NCBI GenBank assembly: GCA_012064415.1
Contig: SSNU01000333.1
Location: 62,001 to 126,000 of the forward strand
DNA length: 64,000 nucleotides
DNA from: Gyrodactylus bullatarudis
Taxonomy: Eukaryota; Platyhelminthes; Monogenea; Gyrodactylidea; Gyrodactylidae
Reading direction: 5' to 3'
Within the stretch, counting starts at the first letter, position 1. Every line of letters begins with the position of its first letter. A model generated the notes under the pieces. The model was not told the DNA's origin, did no database searches, and worked only from the letters and a program-made list of their open reading frames with translations. This document shows, one piece after another, positions 1-11,584 of the stretch. Made by a program: the position numbers and the translations under genes.

Positions 1-1
1 G

Positions 2-160
2 GTCAAGTATCTTCTTCAATGGATGAGACTCTTGTGATTTGAACTCTCTTTTGGATTTTATTTAAAAACTTTAGTATCTCTATTGATCTAGGTCTGAAAA
101 ACCATTCAAAATAAAATAAACCTTGAATAAAACCAATCAGATGACCCGTAGAAAGATTAT
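2..160 (+). repeat. Dispersed repeat, copy 1
   Basis: This stretch aligns by eye with 12701-12825. Shared blocks begin GTCAAGTA.CTTCTTCA, continue with TGAACTCT, and end AAACCAATCAGAT.ACC. The match is diverged and has short gaps. A related fragment at 268-355 shares its core with 29215-29290. The left end may continue outside the window. No coding capacity is seen, and it lies in the presumed intron upstream of the PDE4 exons. Confidence 0.6.
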
Positions 161-1085
161 TGAAGATTTCAGATTCCATCATTGATCTAAACAATTCTCC
201 CAGTAGTCTTTCTTGGACTAATAACACTTAAAATTCATCACTTGAAGGAAAATTCAGATCAAGATTATCATGATACTTTAGACTAATCAGATTTCTTCTC
301 TTTATCTTTAATTAAAGATTGATCAATTCTAATCAACAATTTCCAGTATTTATGTGTGTCTGATTACTGTTAATGAGCTTGTTTAGTTCTATATGGTACA
401 AAATTAAATTGGAAATACTCAGTTTAAACTTTCAAAAATTTACAATGAAATACAGTAAAAGATTGAGAAATATGAAAACTGTAAGCTGAATAAAACACCA
501 AATCTCTTTAACAAAGGACAAGGTAGTTGAAGATTATAGTTTCTCTCAACCCACAGTTTTCATTTTCTGTGTATCTGCGACTGAAAATAAGGATTATGAT
601 GGAGAAGGGATGCTCTTATTACACTGTATTTGTTTTTGTCAGATATTAGATGGGCAAACCCTGTTTCAATAACCATTATAATTGATCTTCTGTCCCAAAA
701 CTTTATTTTTTCTCCTAAAAGATCTTGTAATAAATCTATAGAACGAATCTTTATGAATGAAGATGATGAAGAAGATGGTTGGTGACACTTCCATTCTACT
801 GCATACAGCAAAAATTTGTACGCATGTTTGTGTGTATAGAGTTTCCATCAAGAGTAACAAGGATTATTATGATCTCTTTCCAATGATAAGCCAAGTATCC
901 CTTGATCAAGTGGATAGCCAGTCAATCCACCCTTTACTTCTTCATTCTAATTTTGTTTCTGTATTTGTTTCTTATTTTTTCAATGACAAAAGGATAATTC
1001 TCCAAAATGTTATTATCTCTCTCCCTATCTGGTTATTTTTTATTAAATATATGCACAGTAATAATATACATTCATTTCATTCCAG
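161..1085. other. Presumed intron or flank upstream of PDE4 exons
   Basis: I looked here for the missing N-terminal half of the PDE catalytic domain, including the first metal-binding histidine motif, and found none. Open frames on both strands look like chance AT-rich frames. The missing exons should lie to the left of the window. Confidence 0.5.
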
Positions 1086-2199
1086 TCGATATTCAGTGAT
1101 CTGGAATTGTTTGCTGTCATATTTGCCTGTGCTGTACATGATGTCGATCATCCCGGCGTTACTAATCAATATTTGATCAATACAAGTGAGTAAAGTGAAG
1201 TTGAGGTTCTATCCCCTTGACGTGTAGTTGATTATTGTTTTTATATTGGGAGGATGATCTAGAAAAGTTCCAACCTCATATCAATTAGCTTTAGCTTCAC
1301 AAGGACATTATTGAATTTAATCATGAATTTTCATAAAACTTTCAGATGACTCTCTGGCTGTTTTGTACAATGACTCTTCAGTTTTGGAGAATCACCATCT
1401 GGCTGTTGCTTTCACACTGCTGAATCAGAATGGTTGTGACCTGACAGGAAATTTGACCAAGAGCCAGAGAACATCATTCCGCAGAATGATCATTGACATG
1501 GTAAGTTGATAATTTTATTGTATAACATAAATCAAATCTGTTATCTAATTTTGGTGCTACAGGTTCTGGCCACTGACATGTCAAAACATATGGATCTATT
1601 GGCTGATCTAAAGACAATGGTTGAAACTAAAAAAGTCTCCGAAATCAGTGTTCTAAACCTGGATAAATATCCTAATCGTATACAGGTTTGTTTTTAAAAA
1701 TTTCAAGGAATCCTTTCAAATGTAACTCTTTATCTCGGATAGATTCTCCAAAATATGGTTCATTGTGCAGATTTGAGTAATCCGACGAAACCCTTGGAAC
1801 TCTACCAGCAATGGAATACAAGGATTATGCAAGAATTCTTCTTTCAGGGTGATCTAGAGAGAGCTGCGGGCCTTGACATTAGTCCAATGTGTGACCGAGA
1901 AACAGCCTCCTTAGAAAAGACTCAAGTAATTTTACCCCCTTATAAAGATTTTGGCAATAATTCTAATCCAAATTTCTTTTCCCTTTTTTCAGGTTAGCTT
2001 TATAAATCTAATCGTGCATCCGTTGTGGGAAACTTGGAGTGAACTAGTTCATCCATACGGCCAGGACATTCTTGAACTGCTGGAATCAAATCGGGAATGG
2101 TATTTTTCTAGGATAACGAATGTTGATCAGAAAAAGGAAACAACTGAGACTTGTGAACAACCGCAAGCTGATTCAATACTCGATTCTCCTCCTGAATAG
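1086..2199 (+). CDS. PDE4: cAMP-specific 3',5'-cyclic phosphodiesterase, PDE4 type (3' part)
   Basis: Hydrolyses cAMP to AMP in the cytosol. Five exons are read: 1086-1185, 1346-1500, 1563-1685, 1743-1925 and 1993-2199. They have consistent phases and encode 255 residues plus a stop. The sequence contains the HDVDHPG metal-binding motif, [32 protein letters not shown] and IVHPLWETW. These are hallmarks of PDE4 rather than other PDE families. The conserved substrate-pocket glutamine of PDE4 is present in LEKTQVSF. The C-terminal tail after NREWY is short and acidic. The first half of the catalytic domain and any UCR regulatory modules are not in the window, so this is a partial gene. An AATAAA follows at 2457. 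Confidence 0.95.
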
Positions 2200-2456
2200 A
2201 ATCGGTTTCAGACCTATTCTGATAATTCGATGAGATAATTCTTCCGAATATGGCCAATTTTTTCCTTATTTTTTGTCACAAATTATTTACACTTTTTCCC
2301 CACTCCCTGTTCTCTAGACGCCCTTTTTAACCGTCCCTCATAGCCCAGTTCCAGTTGATTGGATTGATACAAATATGTACAAATGCTTCCTGCCCAATAA
2401 TCTTTCTTACACAAGTTAAGTAATCCTTTTCCCCATCAAACACACAAACACACCCC

Positions 2457-2462
2457 AATAAA
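2457..2462 (+). terminator. Polyadenylation signal of PDE4
   Basis: AATAAA 258 bases after the PDE4 stop. It is the first perfect hexamer on this strand in a region without further coding sequence. Confidence 0.5.
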
Positions 2463-3509
2463 TGTGATAAGAGTTCAGATTTGTTTACCTATATATATTA
2501 GTTCCCTTCTCATTGGGATAAGCAAAAGATTTCTTGGTCAAAATCAAGTCTGAAAGTTTTTTTAATCAAATGAGAACGCTAATTAAAATGACTTCCTCTC
2601 ATATTCCCGTTTCGTGAAAACAAAAATAATAAATCCATTGACGATTCCTTTTCACGATGAGCCCGGTATATAGATAGAGTGATGTTTTTTTGTTTATCAA
2701 TGAAATCCTCAAGTGAAAGATGCATGAAGGGGAGGGGATTTATTTCAAAAATTTCTGTTTTCATTACATGTAAATTGATAGATTGAGTATGTAGTGGAAT
2801 GTTTAGGACATATTATCTGTCCGATACAATCATTGCGGTATCTGCTTACATGAGAAACAAAGATTTTATTTCGCCAAATCATTTCGCTTTGGCTAGACAC
2901 CTGACCAGAAATAGAATTCTAAGTACAAAGTTTGTGAATTCTCATCTCAGAACGTACAACATCTACAAAAACAGAAAAAAGAGAGCTTAATTAGCTTTAT
3001 TTTTTTATCATACATTTCTAAGCTTATCAATATAAATTTTAAAATTAATTCTGATCAATAATTGTAATAATTGTACAAATTGATACGAGTGTAAATGATA
3101 GTTGAAAACTAACATTTCGAATGCAGATAGAATGAAAAAAGACTTGTTCGTTTTAATTTCACAAAGAACTATACCGAAAAAAAAACTTGATTCTTGTATA
3201 ACATGATTATACTATTACTTATTCCCGTATTAATTATAATTATTCTAAGACTACTACTATGATATTTGTAAATATGTACCTTTTTTCAATTATATACAAT
3301 TATATATCTTTGTCAAAATTCTCTTTTTCCAAGCAGTTGAAAAATTCTAGTTGAAAGATACCACAACCTAGTTTAAAAATGAAACAAAAGAGTAGATTAA
3401 TTTGAATTTTGAATAGCGTGGACTTTATTTTCCCGCTCAAATGTTAAACTGAGACTGTCTTATTGTTTTTGTTTTAATTGAGAGATTCGCACATTTTCAA
3501 ATTTGAAAA
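2463..3509. other. Intergenic, PDE4 to PTPN13-like gene
   Basis: AT-rich DNA. Short frames on both strands (61-63 codons) lack splice sites or recognisable motifs. The promoter of the downstream phosphatase should be here, but no clear core element is visible. Confidence 0.5.
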
Positions 3510-6500
3510 ATGATTAGCATTGCAAAGATACTAAGATCAAGGTATCACCTGAAAGAAAAGGAGCTATGGTCAATTTTTATTTGCTCACTAAATGATCTCT
3601 CAAAATATGGCCAATATCCCTCCAGAATGGAACAGGACTCTTTTTATATCAACAATTCCGGTTATATTAGTGTTGATAATGATTCAAGCCGAGCACCTAT
3701 AACAGAAGAACAGTTCTTGAAGGAACTGACCAACTTCATGTTTGGCCTGATCGACAGTTATCAGTATGTCGTAAGTAGATTGTATTTCTGATTGCTAATC
3801 TAAGATGAAACGTACTTCCATATTCTCCAAAAATATTTTCTTAACTCTTGACTACATCAATAGTCAGGCAAAGTTCCTTGATATTGCCAAAACTCTATCT
3901 GTAAGCTCATTATATAGACTAAATTTCATATAGCTCGTTAATAAGAATGCTAGAAGTTGTATCCTAGACCAGTCGTGCCGTTATCTCTTAGCTGCTATGC
4001 ACTCTTCTGTATCTACTCTAAAGCTTTCGTGAGTACTCTTCTTTGTTTTAAATGGATAGGTTCGATAATGACTTCACCAGTTGTGATCTCACTGACAACA
4101 GTGAGGATTATCTGGATTCTATCCTTCCGTCGAAGGAAGAACTCAAAGTAGAGAAGGATGAGAGACTTGTTGTGAAAAATTGGAACCTGGTATGATTTCA
4201 GATTAGTAATAAAATTCAGATTAGTGAAGATATCCTTGGAGACACCTCGGACAAGATGAACGTTAGGGTAGTTTTGCCCATTGGAAAACAAATTATTTTC
4301 AAGCATTGTCCTCTTTCCCTGAATTTGGCGAATCTTCGCTCTCGTGTGAATATTTTATTTATGCAAATCATTGGCCAGACAGTGAATGAAGAACTAGCTT
4401 CCTCCCCTGATTGGCAAGTACAGATTTTGAATATGATCGATAACATCTATCGGTTGGCCTTTAATAAATCCTTCGAGGTTATATTCCTCTCAGATTTTGT
4501 CGTGCTTCAGGAAACGTTGACAAAAAATTCTATTCGTCTTGGCCATGTGAAATTCCATCTGGTCGCCATGTACTATCCAGATTCCATGTTACTATCCAAG
4601 TGAGAAGTTACCCCTTTGAATTTTCGTTTATAACAAAAATACTCTTTCCAGGGACAGTGCCCTTGTGGAATGTTTATATTGGCAGCTGAGAAATATTCTC
4701 CTAGAGGGTCCTATACCCATGAACTCTATGGGCAACGTTGAAAGAAATTACTATCCTTTCTTACTCGAATGTATCGAGAGGACTGACTCGAAATTAACCA
4801 ACATCAAATGGCCTAATCCGTCTAAAAGACATTCTGCCATGCCATTGTTCGGGCTCATCCTCAGAATAGACCAAACGAAAAATAAGAACCAACTCCTCAT
4901 AAAGGATCTTTATTCGTCCATCTTGAAAGACTGGCTAAACATGCCTGAGAAGGGTATGGGAAGCTTGGATGAATCTTTCGATCAACAGATTACAAACCAT
5001 TGTCAAAAGGTGATGGAGCTCTCTGAAGATCAGGCGAAGATGGCTTTTGTTTCAGCCTGCTCAAATTTGCCCCTCCACAAAACATTTTTCTACTCAATTT
5101 CAAAGGTAACTCAGAAGGTTTCTCTAATGTTGCCATTCAGATTTTTCTCAACTTGCAACAAGTCAGGAAACCCTTTACAAAATTTTATCTTGGTATCAAC
5201 GACGAGAGAATGGAATTATTCCAACAGGAACTGGGAAAGCCCATGTCTGTGTTAAGCGAAATATCATGGCCCACTACGCCAGCCATAGCAAAAGTAAACG
5301 AAAATGTAATCGAAATAAACTTTCTTGATGAGAGCGACCAACTAAGGACATGGGAGCTTTTGTTTAAATCTGAGAAGAAGTAAGCATCATCTAGATTTAT
5401 GTATGTAGATCAATCTACATATTTTGGCTTGCTTTTGAATTCGGAAAGGGTTTCATGAACAAGAAAAAATCGGACAAGGTAGCCTTTTTCAGGAATTATG
5501 AGCTAGTCGAACAACTTCTGAATCCCTCATTAGGTAGATCTGCTCAAATATCTACCAGCCAGCCAGTAAAGTTTAATGAAGAGGTTGAAATCCTCAATAG
5601 ATGCCATGAGAATTTAGAGTCTTCACAATTCAATGTTACAGTTGACTCATTTGAAGATTTGGAAAAGGCCATAATTCCACTGAATGATGATGGCAACATT
5701 GATTCGGAAATGATCATAACCAACGATGAGTCATATCTAAAGCAATATCCTAGTAGTAATTACCGGAGAAACGCAATCAAGTCAACAGCTTCGTTCTCTC
5801 GTTCCAGTATAAGAACGAGTTTTAATCGTTCCCGAGACAATGGGGACAAAAAAAAGATTGAATACTTGGAACAAAACTCAAGGGTGATTCAGCGAAAAAG
5901 TGAAATCTTTGAGGTTAGAATTTTCAAGCAACCAGACGAAGATTTGGGTATTACGCTGGTTGACAAGAACACTCAAGGTTAGTGATTTAGTAATTCTAAG
6001 CCTGAACCATTGTGTTACCATTTGTTTCGAGTAGTTTGGTTCAAGAGAAATGGGATTTAAATTAAACTATTCCCTCAAGGTTCAACTGGCGTCTACATTG
6101 ATTACATAGACCAAGCTGCTCATGAAGAATGCCTAATAAATCTACAGGTTGGCGACCAAGTAGTGGCCATCAACGACTCTCAACTGGTCGATAATGTTGA
6201 TAGTCCTGGCAGAATCTCAGCCTATGCAATGAAATTGATTAGAAAACTTGAAAGAATGATTGTGCTCACGATAAAGAGGGAGACCAGCTCAATTGAAATT
6301 GAAAATCACACGAAAGAGATTTCCAATAATGGTCAGAGGGAAAAAATTGCGAACAGCTATGACCAGGATAAAATGGTCACACCCTCAAATCTTGAGGAAC
6401 AAGTAGTAGGGGGCAATGATATGCTTTCCATTACTACAGGTGATTTTTCTCTATTCTTGTTATATTTTCTAATGAATTATTGATTTCTTTATCCATAGCT

Positions 6501-8783
6501 TTTGATTTAAAATAATGGTCAGTACAAGATAATTAAACTCCCCATTTTAAGAACCACCTATTTTTTCTCATTTGTTAAATTTGAGATTCAACCGTCTTCA
6601 CATGCCTATTTAAGTAACTGAACATAAGCTAAACTTGAATGTGTTCATAATTCTTTTAGAAAAGTCTGAAATACTTGCAGATTCATCAGACTTCATGCCA
6701 ACGATGAACGAGGATAAATTGACGGCAAAATTTCATGAGGAACGTATCGAAACACCCGAAACCATGAATTTAACATCAGTCGAGGAAATCAAAGAAGCCG
6801 AAACATTTAATGAATTTCTTCACTTGATTGATTTGAACATTGACCCGGAGACAAAAAAAATCGAATTGGACTCAACACGTCCGAGTAAGACCAGGTTTGG
6901 ATTCTCCGTTGAGGAACGCAAGTTCATCGATAAAAATGTTCTTCATTTTGAGACGTTCATTGGCAACGATTTGGACGGTGTGGCAGAAAAGGACGGTAGA
7001 ATGAAGCCATTCGATCAAATTATCCGAATATCTGGAGTTTCTGTGGAAAATTGGCCCGCAAATCGTGTCCTAGACCTGATTAACTCTTGTGGCCATAATT
7101 TGAGAATTGTTCTCTCCCGATTCACGAGAGTTCCCGATAGGGAATCTCAGACTCCAATTAGCGATGCATCACTGGGAATGGAACAGACAGCAAATAGTCC
7201 AAGAGATTCTGCTCACGAAGAAACTCGGGAGAAAGAGGACCAGACAACTCACAACAACGTGGAGGTTAGTTATCTAATCATTAATTTTTGTAAAACAGGA
7301 ACAAGGACCCGATCAGGATTATCAAATCATCGATGACTTGGCCTATTACATGAACTCGAAAGATTTACTTCACTTCCTGTTACGAGATGAGGATACATTG
7401 GTATTCAACACTGAACGATTCACCAAGAATATTTTCTCAGTCCTAATCAGAGGATTCCGACAAAAGAATAGAACCGACTGCCGGGTCAACCTGAGAAGAC
7501 AAGCTAAACGCTTAGAAGAGGCCATAAAACAGGACGAATATCAAGATATTTTCAAAAACGTTCGACTTAAATCATTGGAGATTACCAGATTACGTCTGCA
7601 TCAGTCTTCATCCCTGGGTGATAATATGAGTAAGAATCGTTATAGGTTCGCATATCCTTGTGAGTTTTACCTACATCTTTCTGGCTTTTTACTTTTTGTA
7701 TACTCGGTTTAACTTGAAGATGACACGAATAGAGTTATCCTGAAATCACATTACTTGGAGAAGAGGTCAAATTCAACAGACTACATTAACGCCAGCGAAA
7801 TATCTCTAAAGTATTCTCAAATGCACTTTATGAAAGCGAATATTACCAAGGTTTCCCCTGGGCAGGATAAATTCTTGAATGCTATCGTAACCCAGGGTCC
7901 AATAAAGGAAACCCTTGATGACTTTTGGCGAATGATCTATGAGAAGGATATCGGAACTATTGTCTGTTTAACACGACTGGATGAAGCTGGCATTGTCAAA
8001 TGCGAGCGATATTGGCCAGCAAAGATTACGGAAACGCTGGAAATTGAAAAGTAACTTTCTTTCGGCCTGAATTTATTATTGAAAAGGGGTTAATATTTCC
8101 ATTAGCTTTTCAGTGAAACTTTTGGAAGAGGAAATGTTCCCTTTTGGCCATGGTTATATACGACGAATACAGTTAAATTTAAAAATAGAATCTTCTTCAA
8201 AACTTAAATCGCCGTTGTATCAGGCTAGACAAAATCCCCATCGAATTTATCAACTGCAATTCACTTCATGGCCAGATTATCAAAAATCCCCGAGCAGTCT
8301 GGTTGACTTTTTAAAAGTAAATAGGTTTTTTCAATATTTGAATTTAGTTCATACTCTACTCACAAATTATCCACATGACTCTGCCGAATCATAGTCAAAA
8401 GAGTTTTGAGAGCATTCCCATCCTGGTTCATTGTAGCTCTGGACAAGGACGCAGTGGAGTCTTTCTTTCCATTTACTCCATAGCCAATATGATAATTTAC
8501 GAGGGAAAATCACTCATTAATTGTGAACTGGTGGGAATAAACTGTTTGATAGACTGTCTTGCTCTCTAAGATATATTCATTATTTTAGGCTACCGAAGTT
8601 ATTCCCGTTATAATGCAAAGGCTACTGGAACAAAGAGAGGGACTGTTTCAAACAAAGGTTGGTTTGTACATGTGAAAAACTAAGAAATCAACATATTTCC
8701 TGTAATATTGTTTCTAGGATCATTCCAAAATAGTTTTTGAAGCGGTCCATCGAATAATAGAAGAAATTAGAAACTATTTGTGA
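3510..8783 (+). CDS. PTPN13: KIND-FERM-PDZ-PDZ protein tyrosine phosphatase, PTPN13 type
   Basis: Submembrane scaffold phosphatase that removes phosphate from tyrosine. Exons read: 3510-3770, 3868-3900, 3934-4028, 4060-4189, 4220-4599, 4652-5105, 5141-5379, 5409-5977, 6080-6439, 6660-7264, 7299-7659, 7720-8050, 8106-8316, 8348-8530, 8589-8657 and 8718-8783. All are in phase and give 1448 aa. Domain order: KIND-like start (SIAKILRSRYHLKEKELWSI), FERM (about 175-560), PDZ1 (LGIT loop), PDZ2 (FGFS loop), PTP. The PTP domain has KNRYRF, WPD, the signature HCSSGQGRSG with catalytic Cys and Arg, and the Q-loop GLFQTK. Human PTPN13 is much longer, with five PDZ domains. PTPN3/4 lack KIND. Six introns are only 29-35 nt. 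The least certain joins are around 3771-3933. Confidence 0.9.
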
Positions 8784-9372
<589 letters not shown>

Positions 9373-9677
9373 GCTCAAAATCTGCGTTATCTGAGAACGA
9401 TCAACCGGCCCTTCTTAGGGCCATCTACTTACACGTCATTTTTTTGTCTTAGCTCTTTATATAGAATATTTTTAGATTTTTTTATATATTTCAAATAGTT
9501 AGGTATTAGTTAGGTTTGGTTATATATCAATTTACTTGATTAACTAATAACTCTAGCATTCCTTGATGCAATTTTAACAAATTAATATTCCCTCTAATCA
9601 GTGTACAAGGGCACCAGTTCAAGACAAACAAACATTTAAAACTATGTAAAAATTGTTTTAGTTAATTCCTTGATTTG
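9373..9677. other. Short intergenic region after H3
   Basis: Apart from the stem-loop this is AT-rich spacer and the presumed promoter of the next gene. No further feature is seen. Confidence 0.4.
9407..9422 (+). terminator. Histone mRNA 3' stem-loop
   Basis: GGCCCT-TCTT-AGGGCC: a 6 bp stem and 4-base loop that fits the metazoan consensus GGYYYU-HHUH-ARRRCC exactly. It is bound by SLBP and directs U7-dependent cleavage. A clear purine-rich downstream element is not obvious. Confidence 0.93.
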
Positions 9678-10832
9678 ATGTATAAATTTGATTTGAATCG
9701 CTTATTCAACTTCACTCATAAGATGACGAAAGTCCTTACCGAGATTCAGAGCATAAACACATTTACTTCAACTGTTGCTTGTAAATCAGCTTCTCAGGCA
9801 GAATTATGCCACTGTAACACAGAAACGAATCGTCAAATTCATGATATCGTATCTTCAAAGTTGTTCATCAAAGATACATGTTCACTCATTAGATTCGTGC
9901 CAAATCTTTATGCCAGTTTATCTTCAAAGGTAACAAAAAATAAGGAATATCGAATTTCTAACTTGGAAAACATTAATAAATCAGAATCCTCAAATTTTAT
10001 GGATGTAATCAACAAGAAAATTGGAATGGAATCTGTATTTTGCCATTGGTTTGATAAGATGATGGCTTTAAATACCTTCTACAATGGTGAAATTCAAAGT
10101 TCTTCTTTCGATTTCGAGAAGGTTAAAGATCAAATTCTATTCTCGCTAAACCCACAACATGAAAGTCAGAATAAATGCTCATGCACTAGTCTCAAGTTTC
10201 GAACTGGCAAGTTTGTATCCCAAAATGATAAAATATTTATTGAACCACCTTCAATGGAAATAGCCGTGAATATGCTGTTGAAAATAGCTAAAAGCACTTC
10301 ATACGATCAAATAACTGAAGATTCAAGAAAAAACTTGGATTCTAGCTCAATGGCAGTCCTGATGCATTGGAAGGATTTATTTCTCACTGGAAGGATACAA
10401 GACAGTGGCGAGAATAATAAAATTAAAAAACTAACCGACAATGTAAGTAATTAGGTCAAAGTCAACCACTCTGATTTTTTTCTGTCTATCGTTTAAAATG
10501 TTTCTTACTAGAATTTTATCAACCGCCTTGTGTCTCATAATAATAGAATTTTTTCAATTTTTAAGCATAACGGCAAGCTAGCAAATGAACGTCACGAGCA
10601 TGATATTCCAAACGAGCAAAGTTTTGGTAGAATCCAAACAAACTTTGGACTTGTCCTCGATGTTGATGAAGGTGATTTTAATTTATCAGAAGAGGAGAAA
10701 ATTCTACAAGATGCCTACACAGAGACAATTAATGAACTCATAAAAGTAGGCAAACTCAAAAAGTACAACGGGGATTTAGAAACTACCTCCAGTGAAATCT
10801 TGAGGGCCTGGATGGGAAAATCAAACTGCTGA
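9678..10832 (+). CDS. Uncharacterised 361-residue protein
   Basis: Two exons, 9678-10442 and 10512-10832, joined in phase by a canonical GTAAGT...AG intron. I chose the ATG at 9678; a second in-frame ATG is at 9723. I do not recognise a family. The protein is mixed alpha-helical in appearance, without a signal peptide or membrane span. It has a few Cys pairs (CHC, CSC) and a compact acidic C-terminal part (LSEEEKILQDAYTETINELI) that looks like an ordered helix. The N-terminus (MYKFDLNRLFNFTHK) is basic and amphipathic enough that mitochondrial import is possible, but this is a guess. Confidence 0.75.
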
Positions 10833-11584
10833 GAATTCATACTACTAACAGTAGTTAGTAACACAAAATTGATTCAACTTCATTTTAATCAATCAAAATT
10901 TCCATATCTAACTAATATTTCTAATATCTACATTTCTTGATACACCTTTGTAGACTAATTTATTAATATGTAAAATTCTGTACTATTTTTATCATTTTCC
11001 ATTCTCATTGAATATACTTAATGATTATAAAATAAAAAATAGGATCGCCGTTAGTGTCGGAACTTTGCTTTCTCTTTAAAGCATTTAAATGCTTAAAAAC
11101 TGAATTAAAAAGCCTAGATTTCACTACAGTCAGTTTATATTTTACTATTTGAAATAGGATTAATACTTTGAAGTAACAATAAGATGAATATTATAATTTA
11201 TTTTAATTTACAATCACGCCGTTTATTCTGTGACATAATAATAATAATACAATAATGAAAGATACCTTTTGTTTATCAATACAAATTTACACATTCAATA
11301 TTCTAGTAGATAATTTGATTATACGGAAATAAGGGGATAAAAACTACAAGAGAGTACGTTCGAAATTCCATTGTCTCTATGGACATTTTTAGAGAATGAT
11401 TGAGTTCTTTTGTCTATAAGGAAAACCTTTGAACAGATGGGCGATATTGATTGAAAAATAAATCCTAAAATGGAAAAAATCCAGAATTATACTCTTGACA
11501 TTCAAAATGGAATGAAAGGAACTTAATAAAAACTAACTGTTTCCTCCTGTTTATTAGTTTGGGGGGAGTACTGTCTTGTGGGGT
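10833..11584. other. Convergent 3' region
   Basis: Lies between the ends of the unknown + gene and the KASH-like - gene. It holds AATAAA near 11031 on + and the complement of AATAAA at 11550-11555 on -, about 30 bases after the - strand stop. No gene is seen. Confidence 0.5.
11550..11555 (-). terminator. Polyadenylation signal of KASH-like gene
   Basis: AATAAA on the minus strand, 30 bases after the stop codon at 11585-11587. Confidence 0.55.

Noticed and set aside
757..1176. 139-codon open frame upstream of and overlapping the first PDE4 exon
   Set aside because: It reads the PDE4 exon in another frame, is rich in Ile/Phe/Ser from AT-rich DNA, and has no motif.
2799..2990. 63-codon frame with a basic C-terminus between PDE4 and PTPN13
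   Set aside because: No splice or promoter context, no similarity, and length expected by chance.
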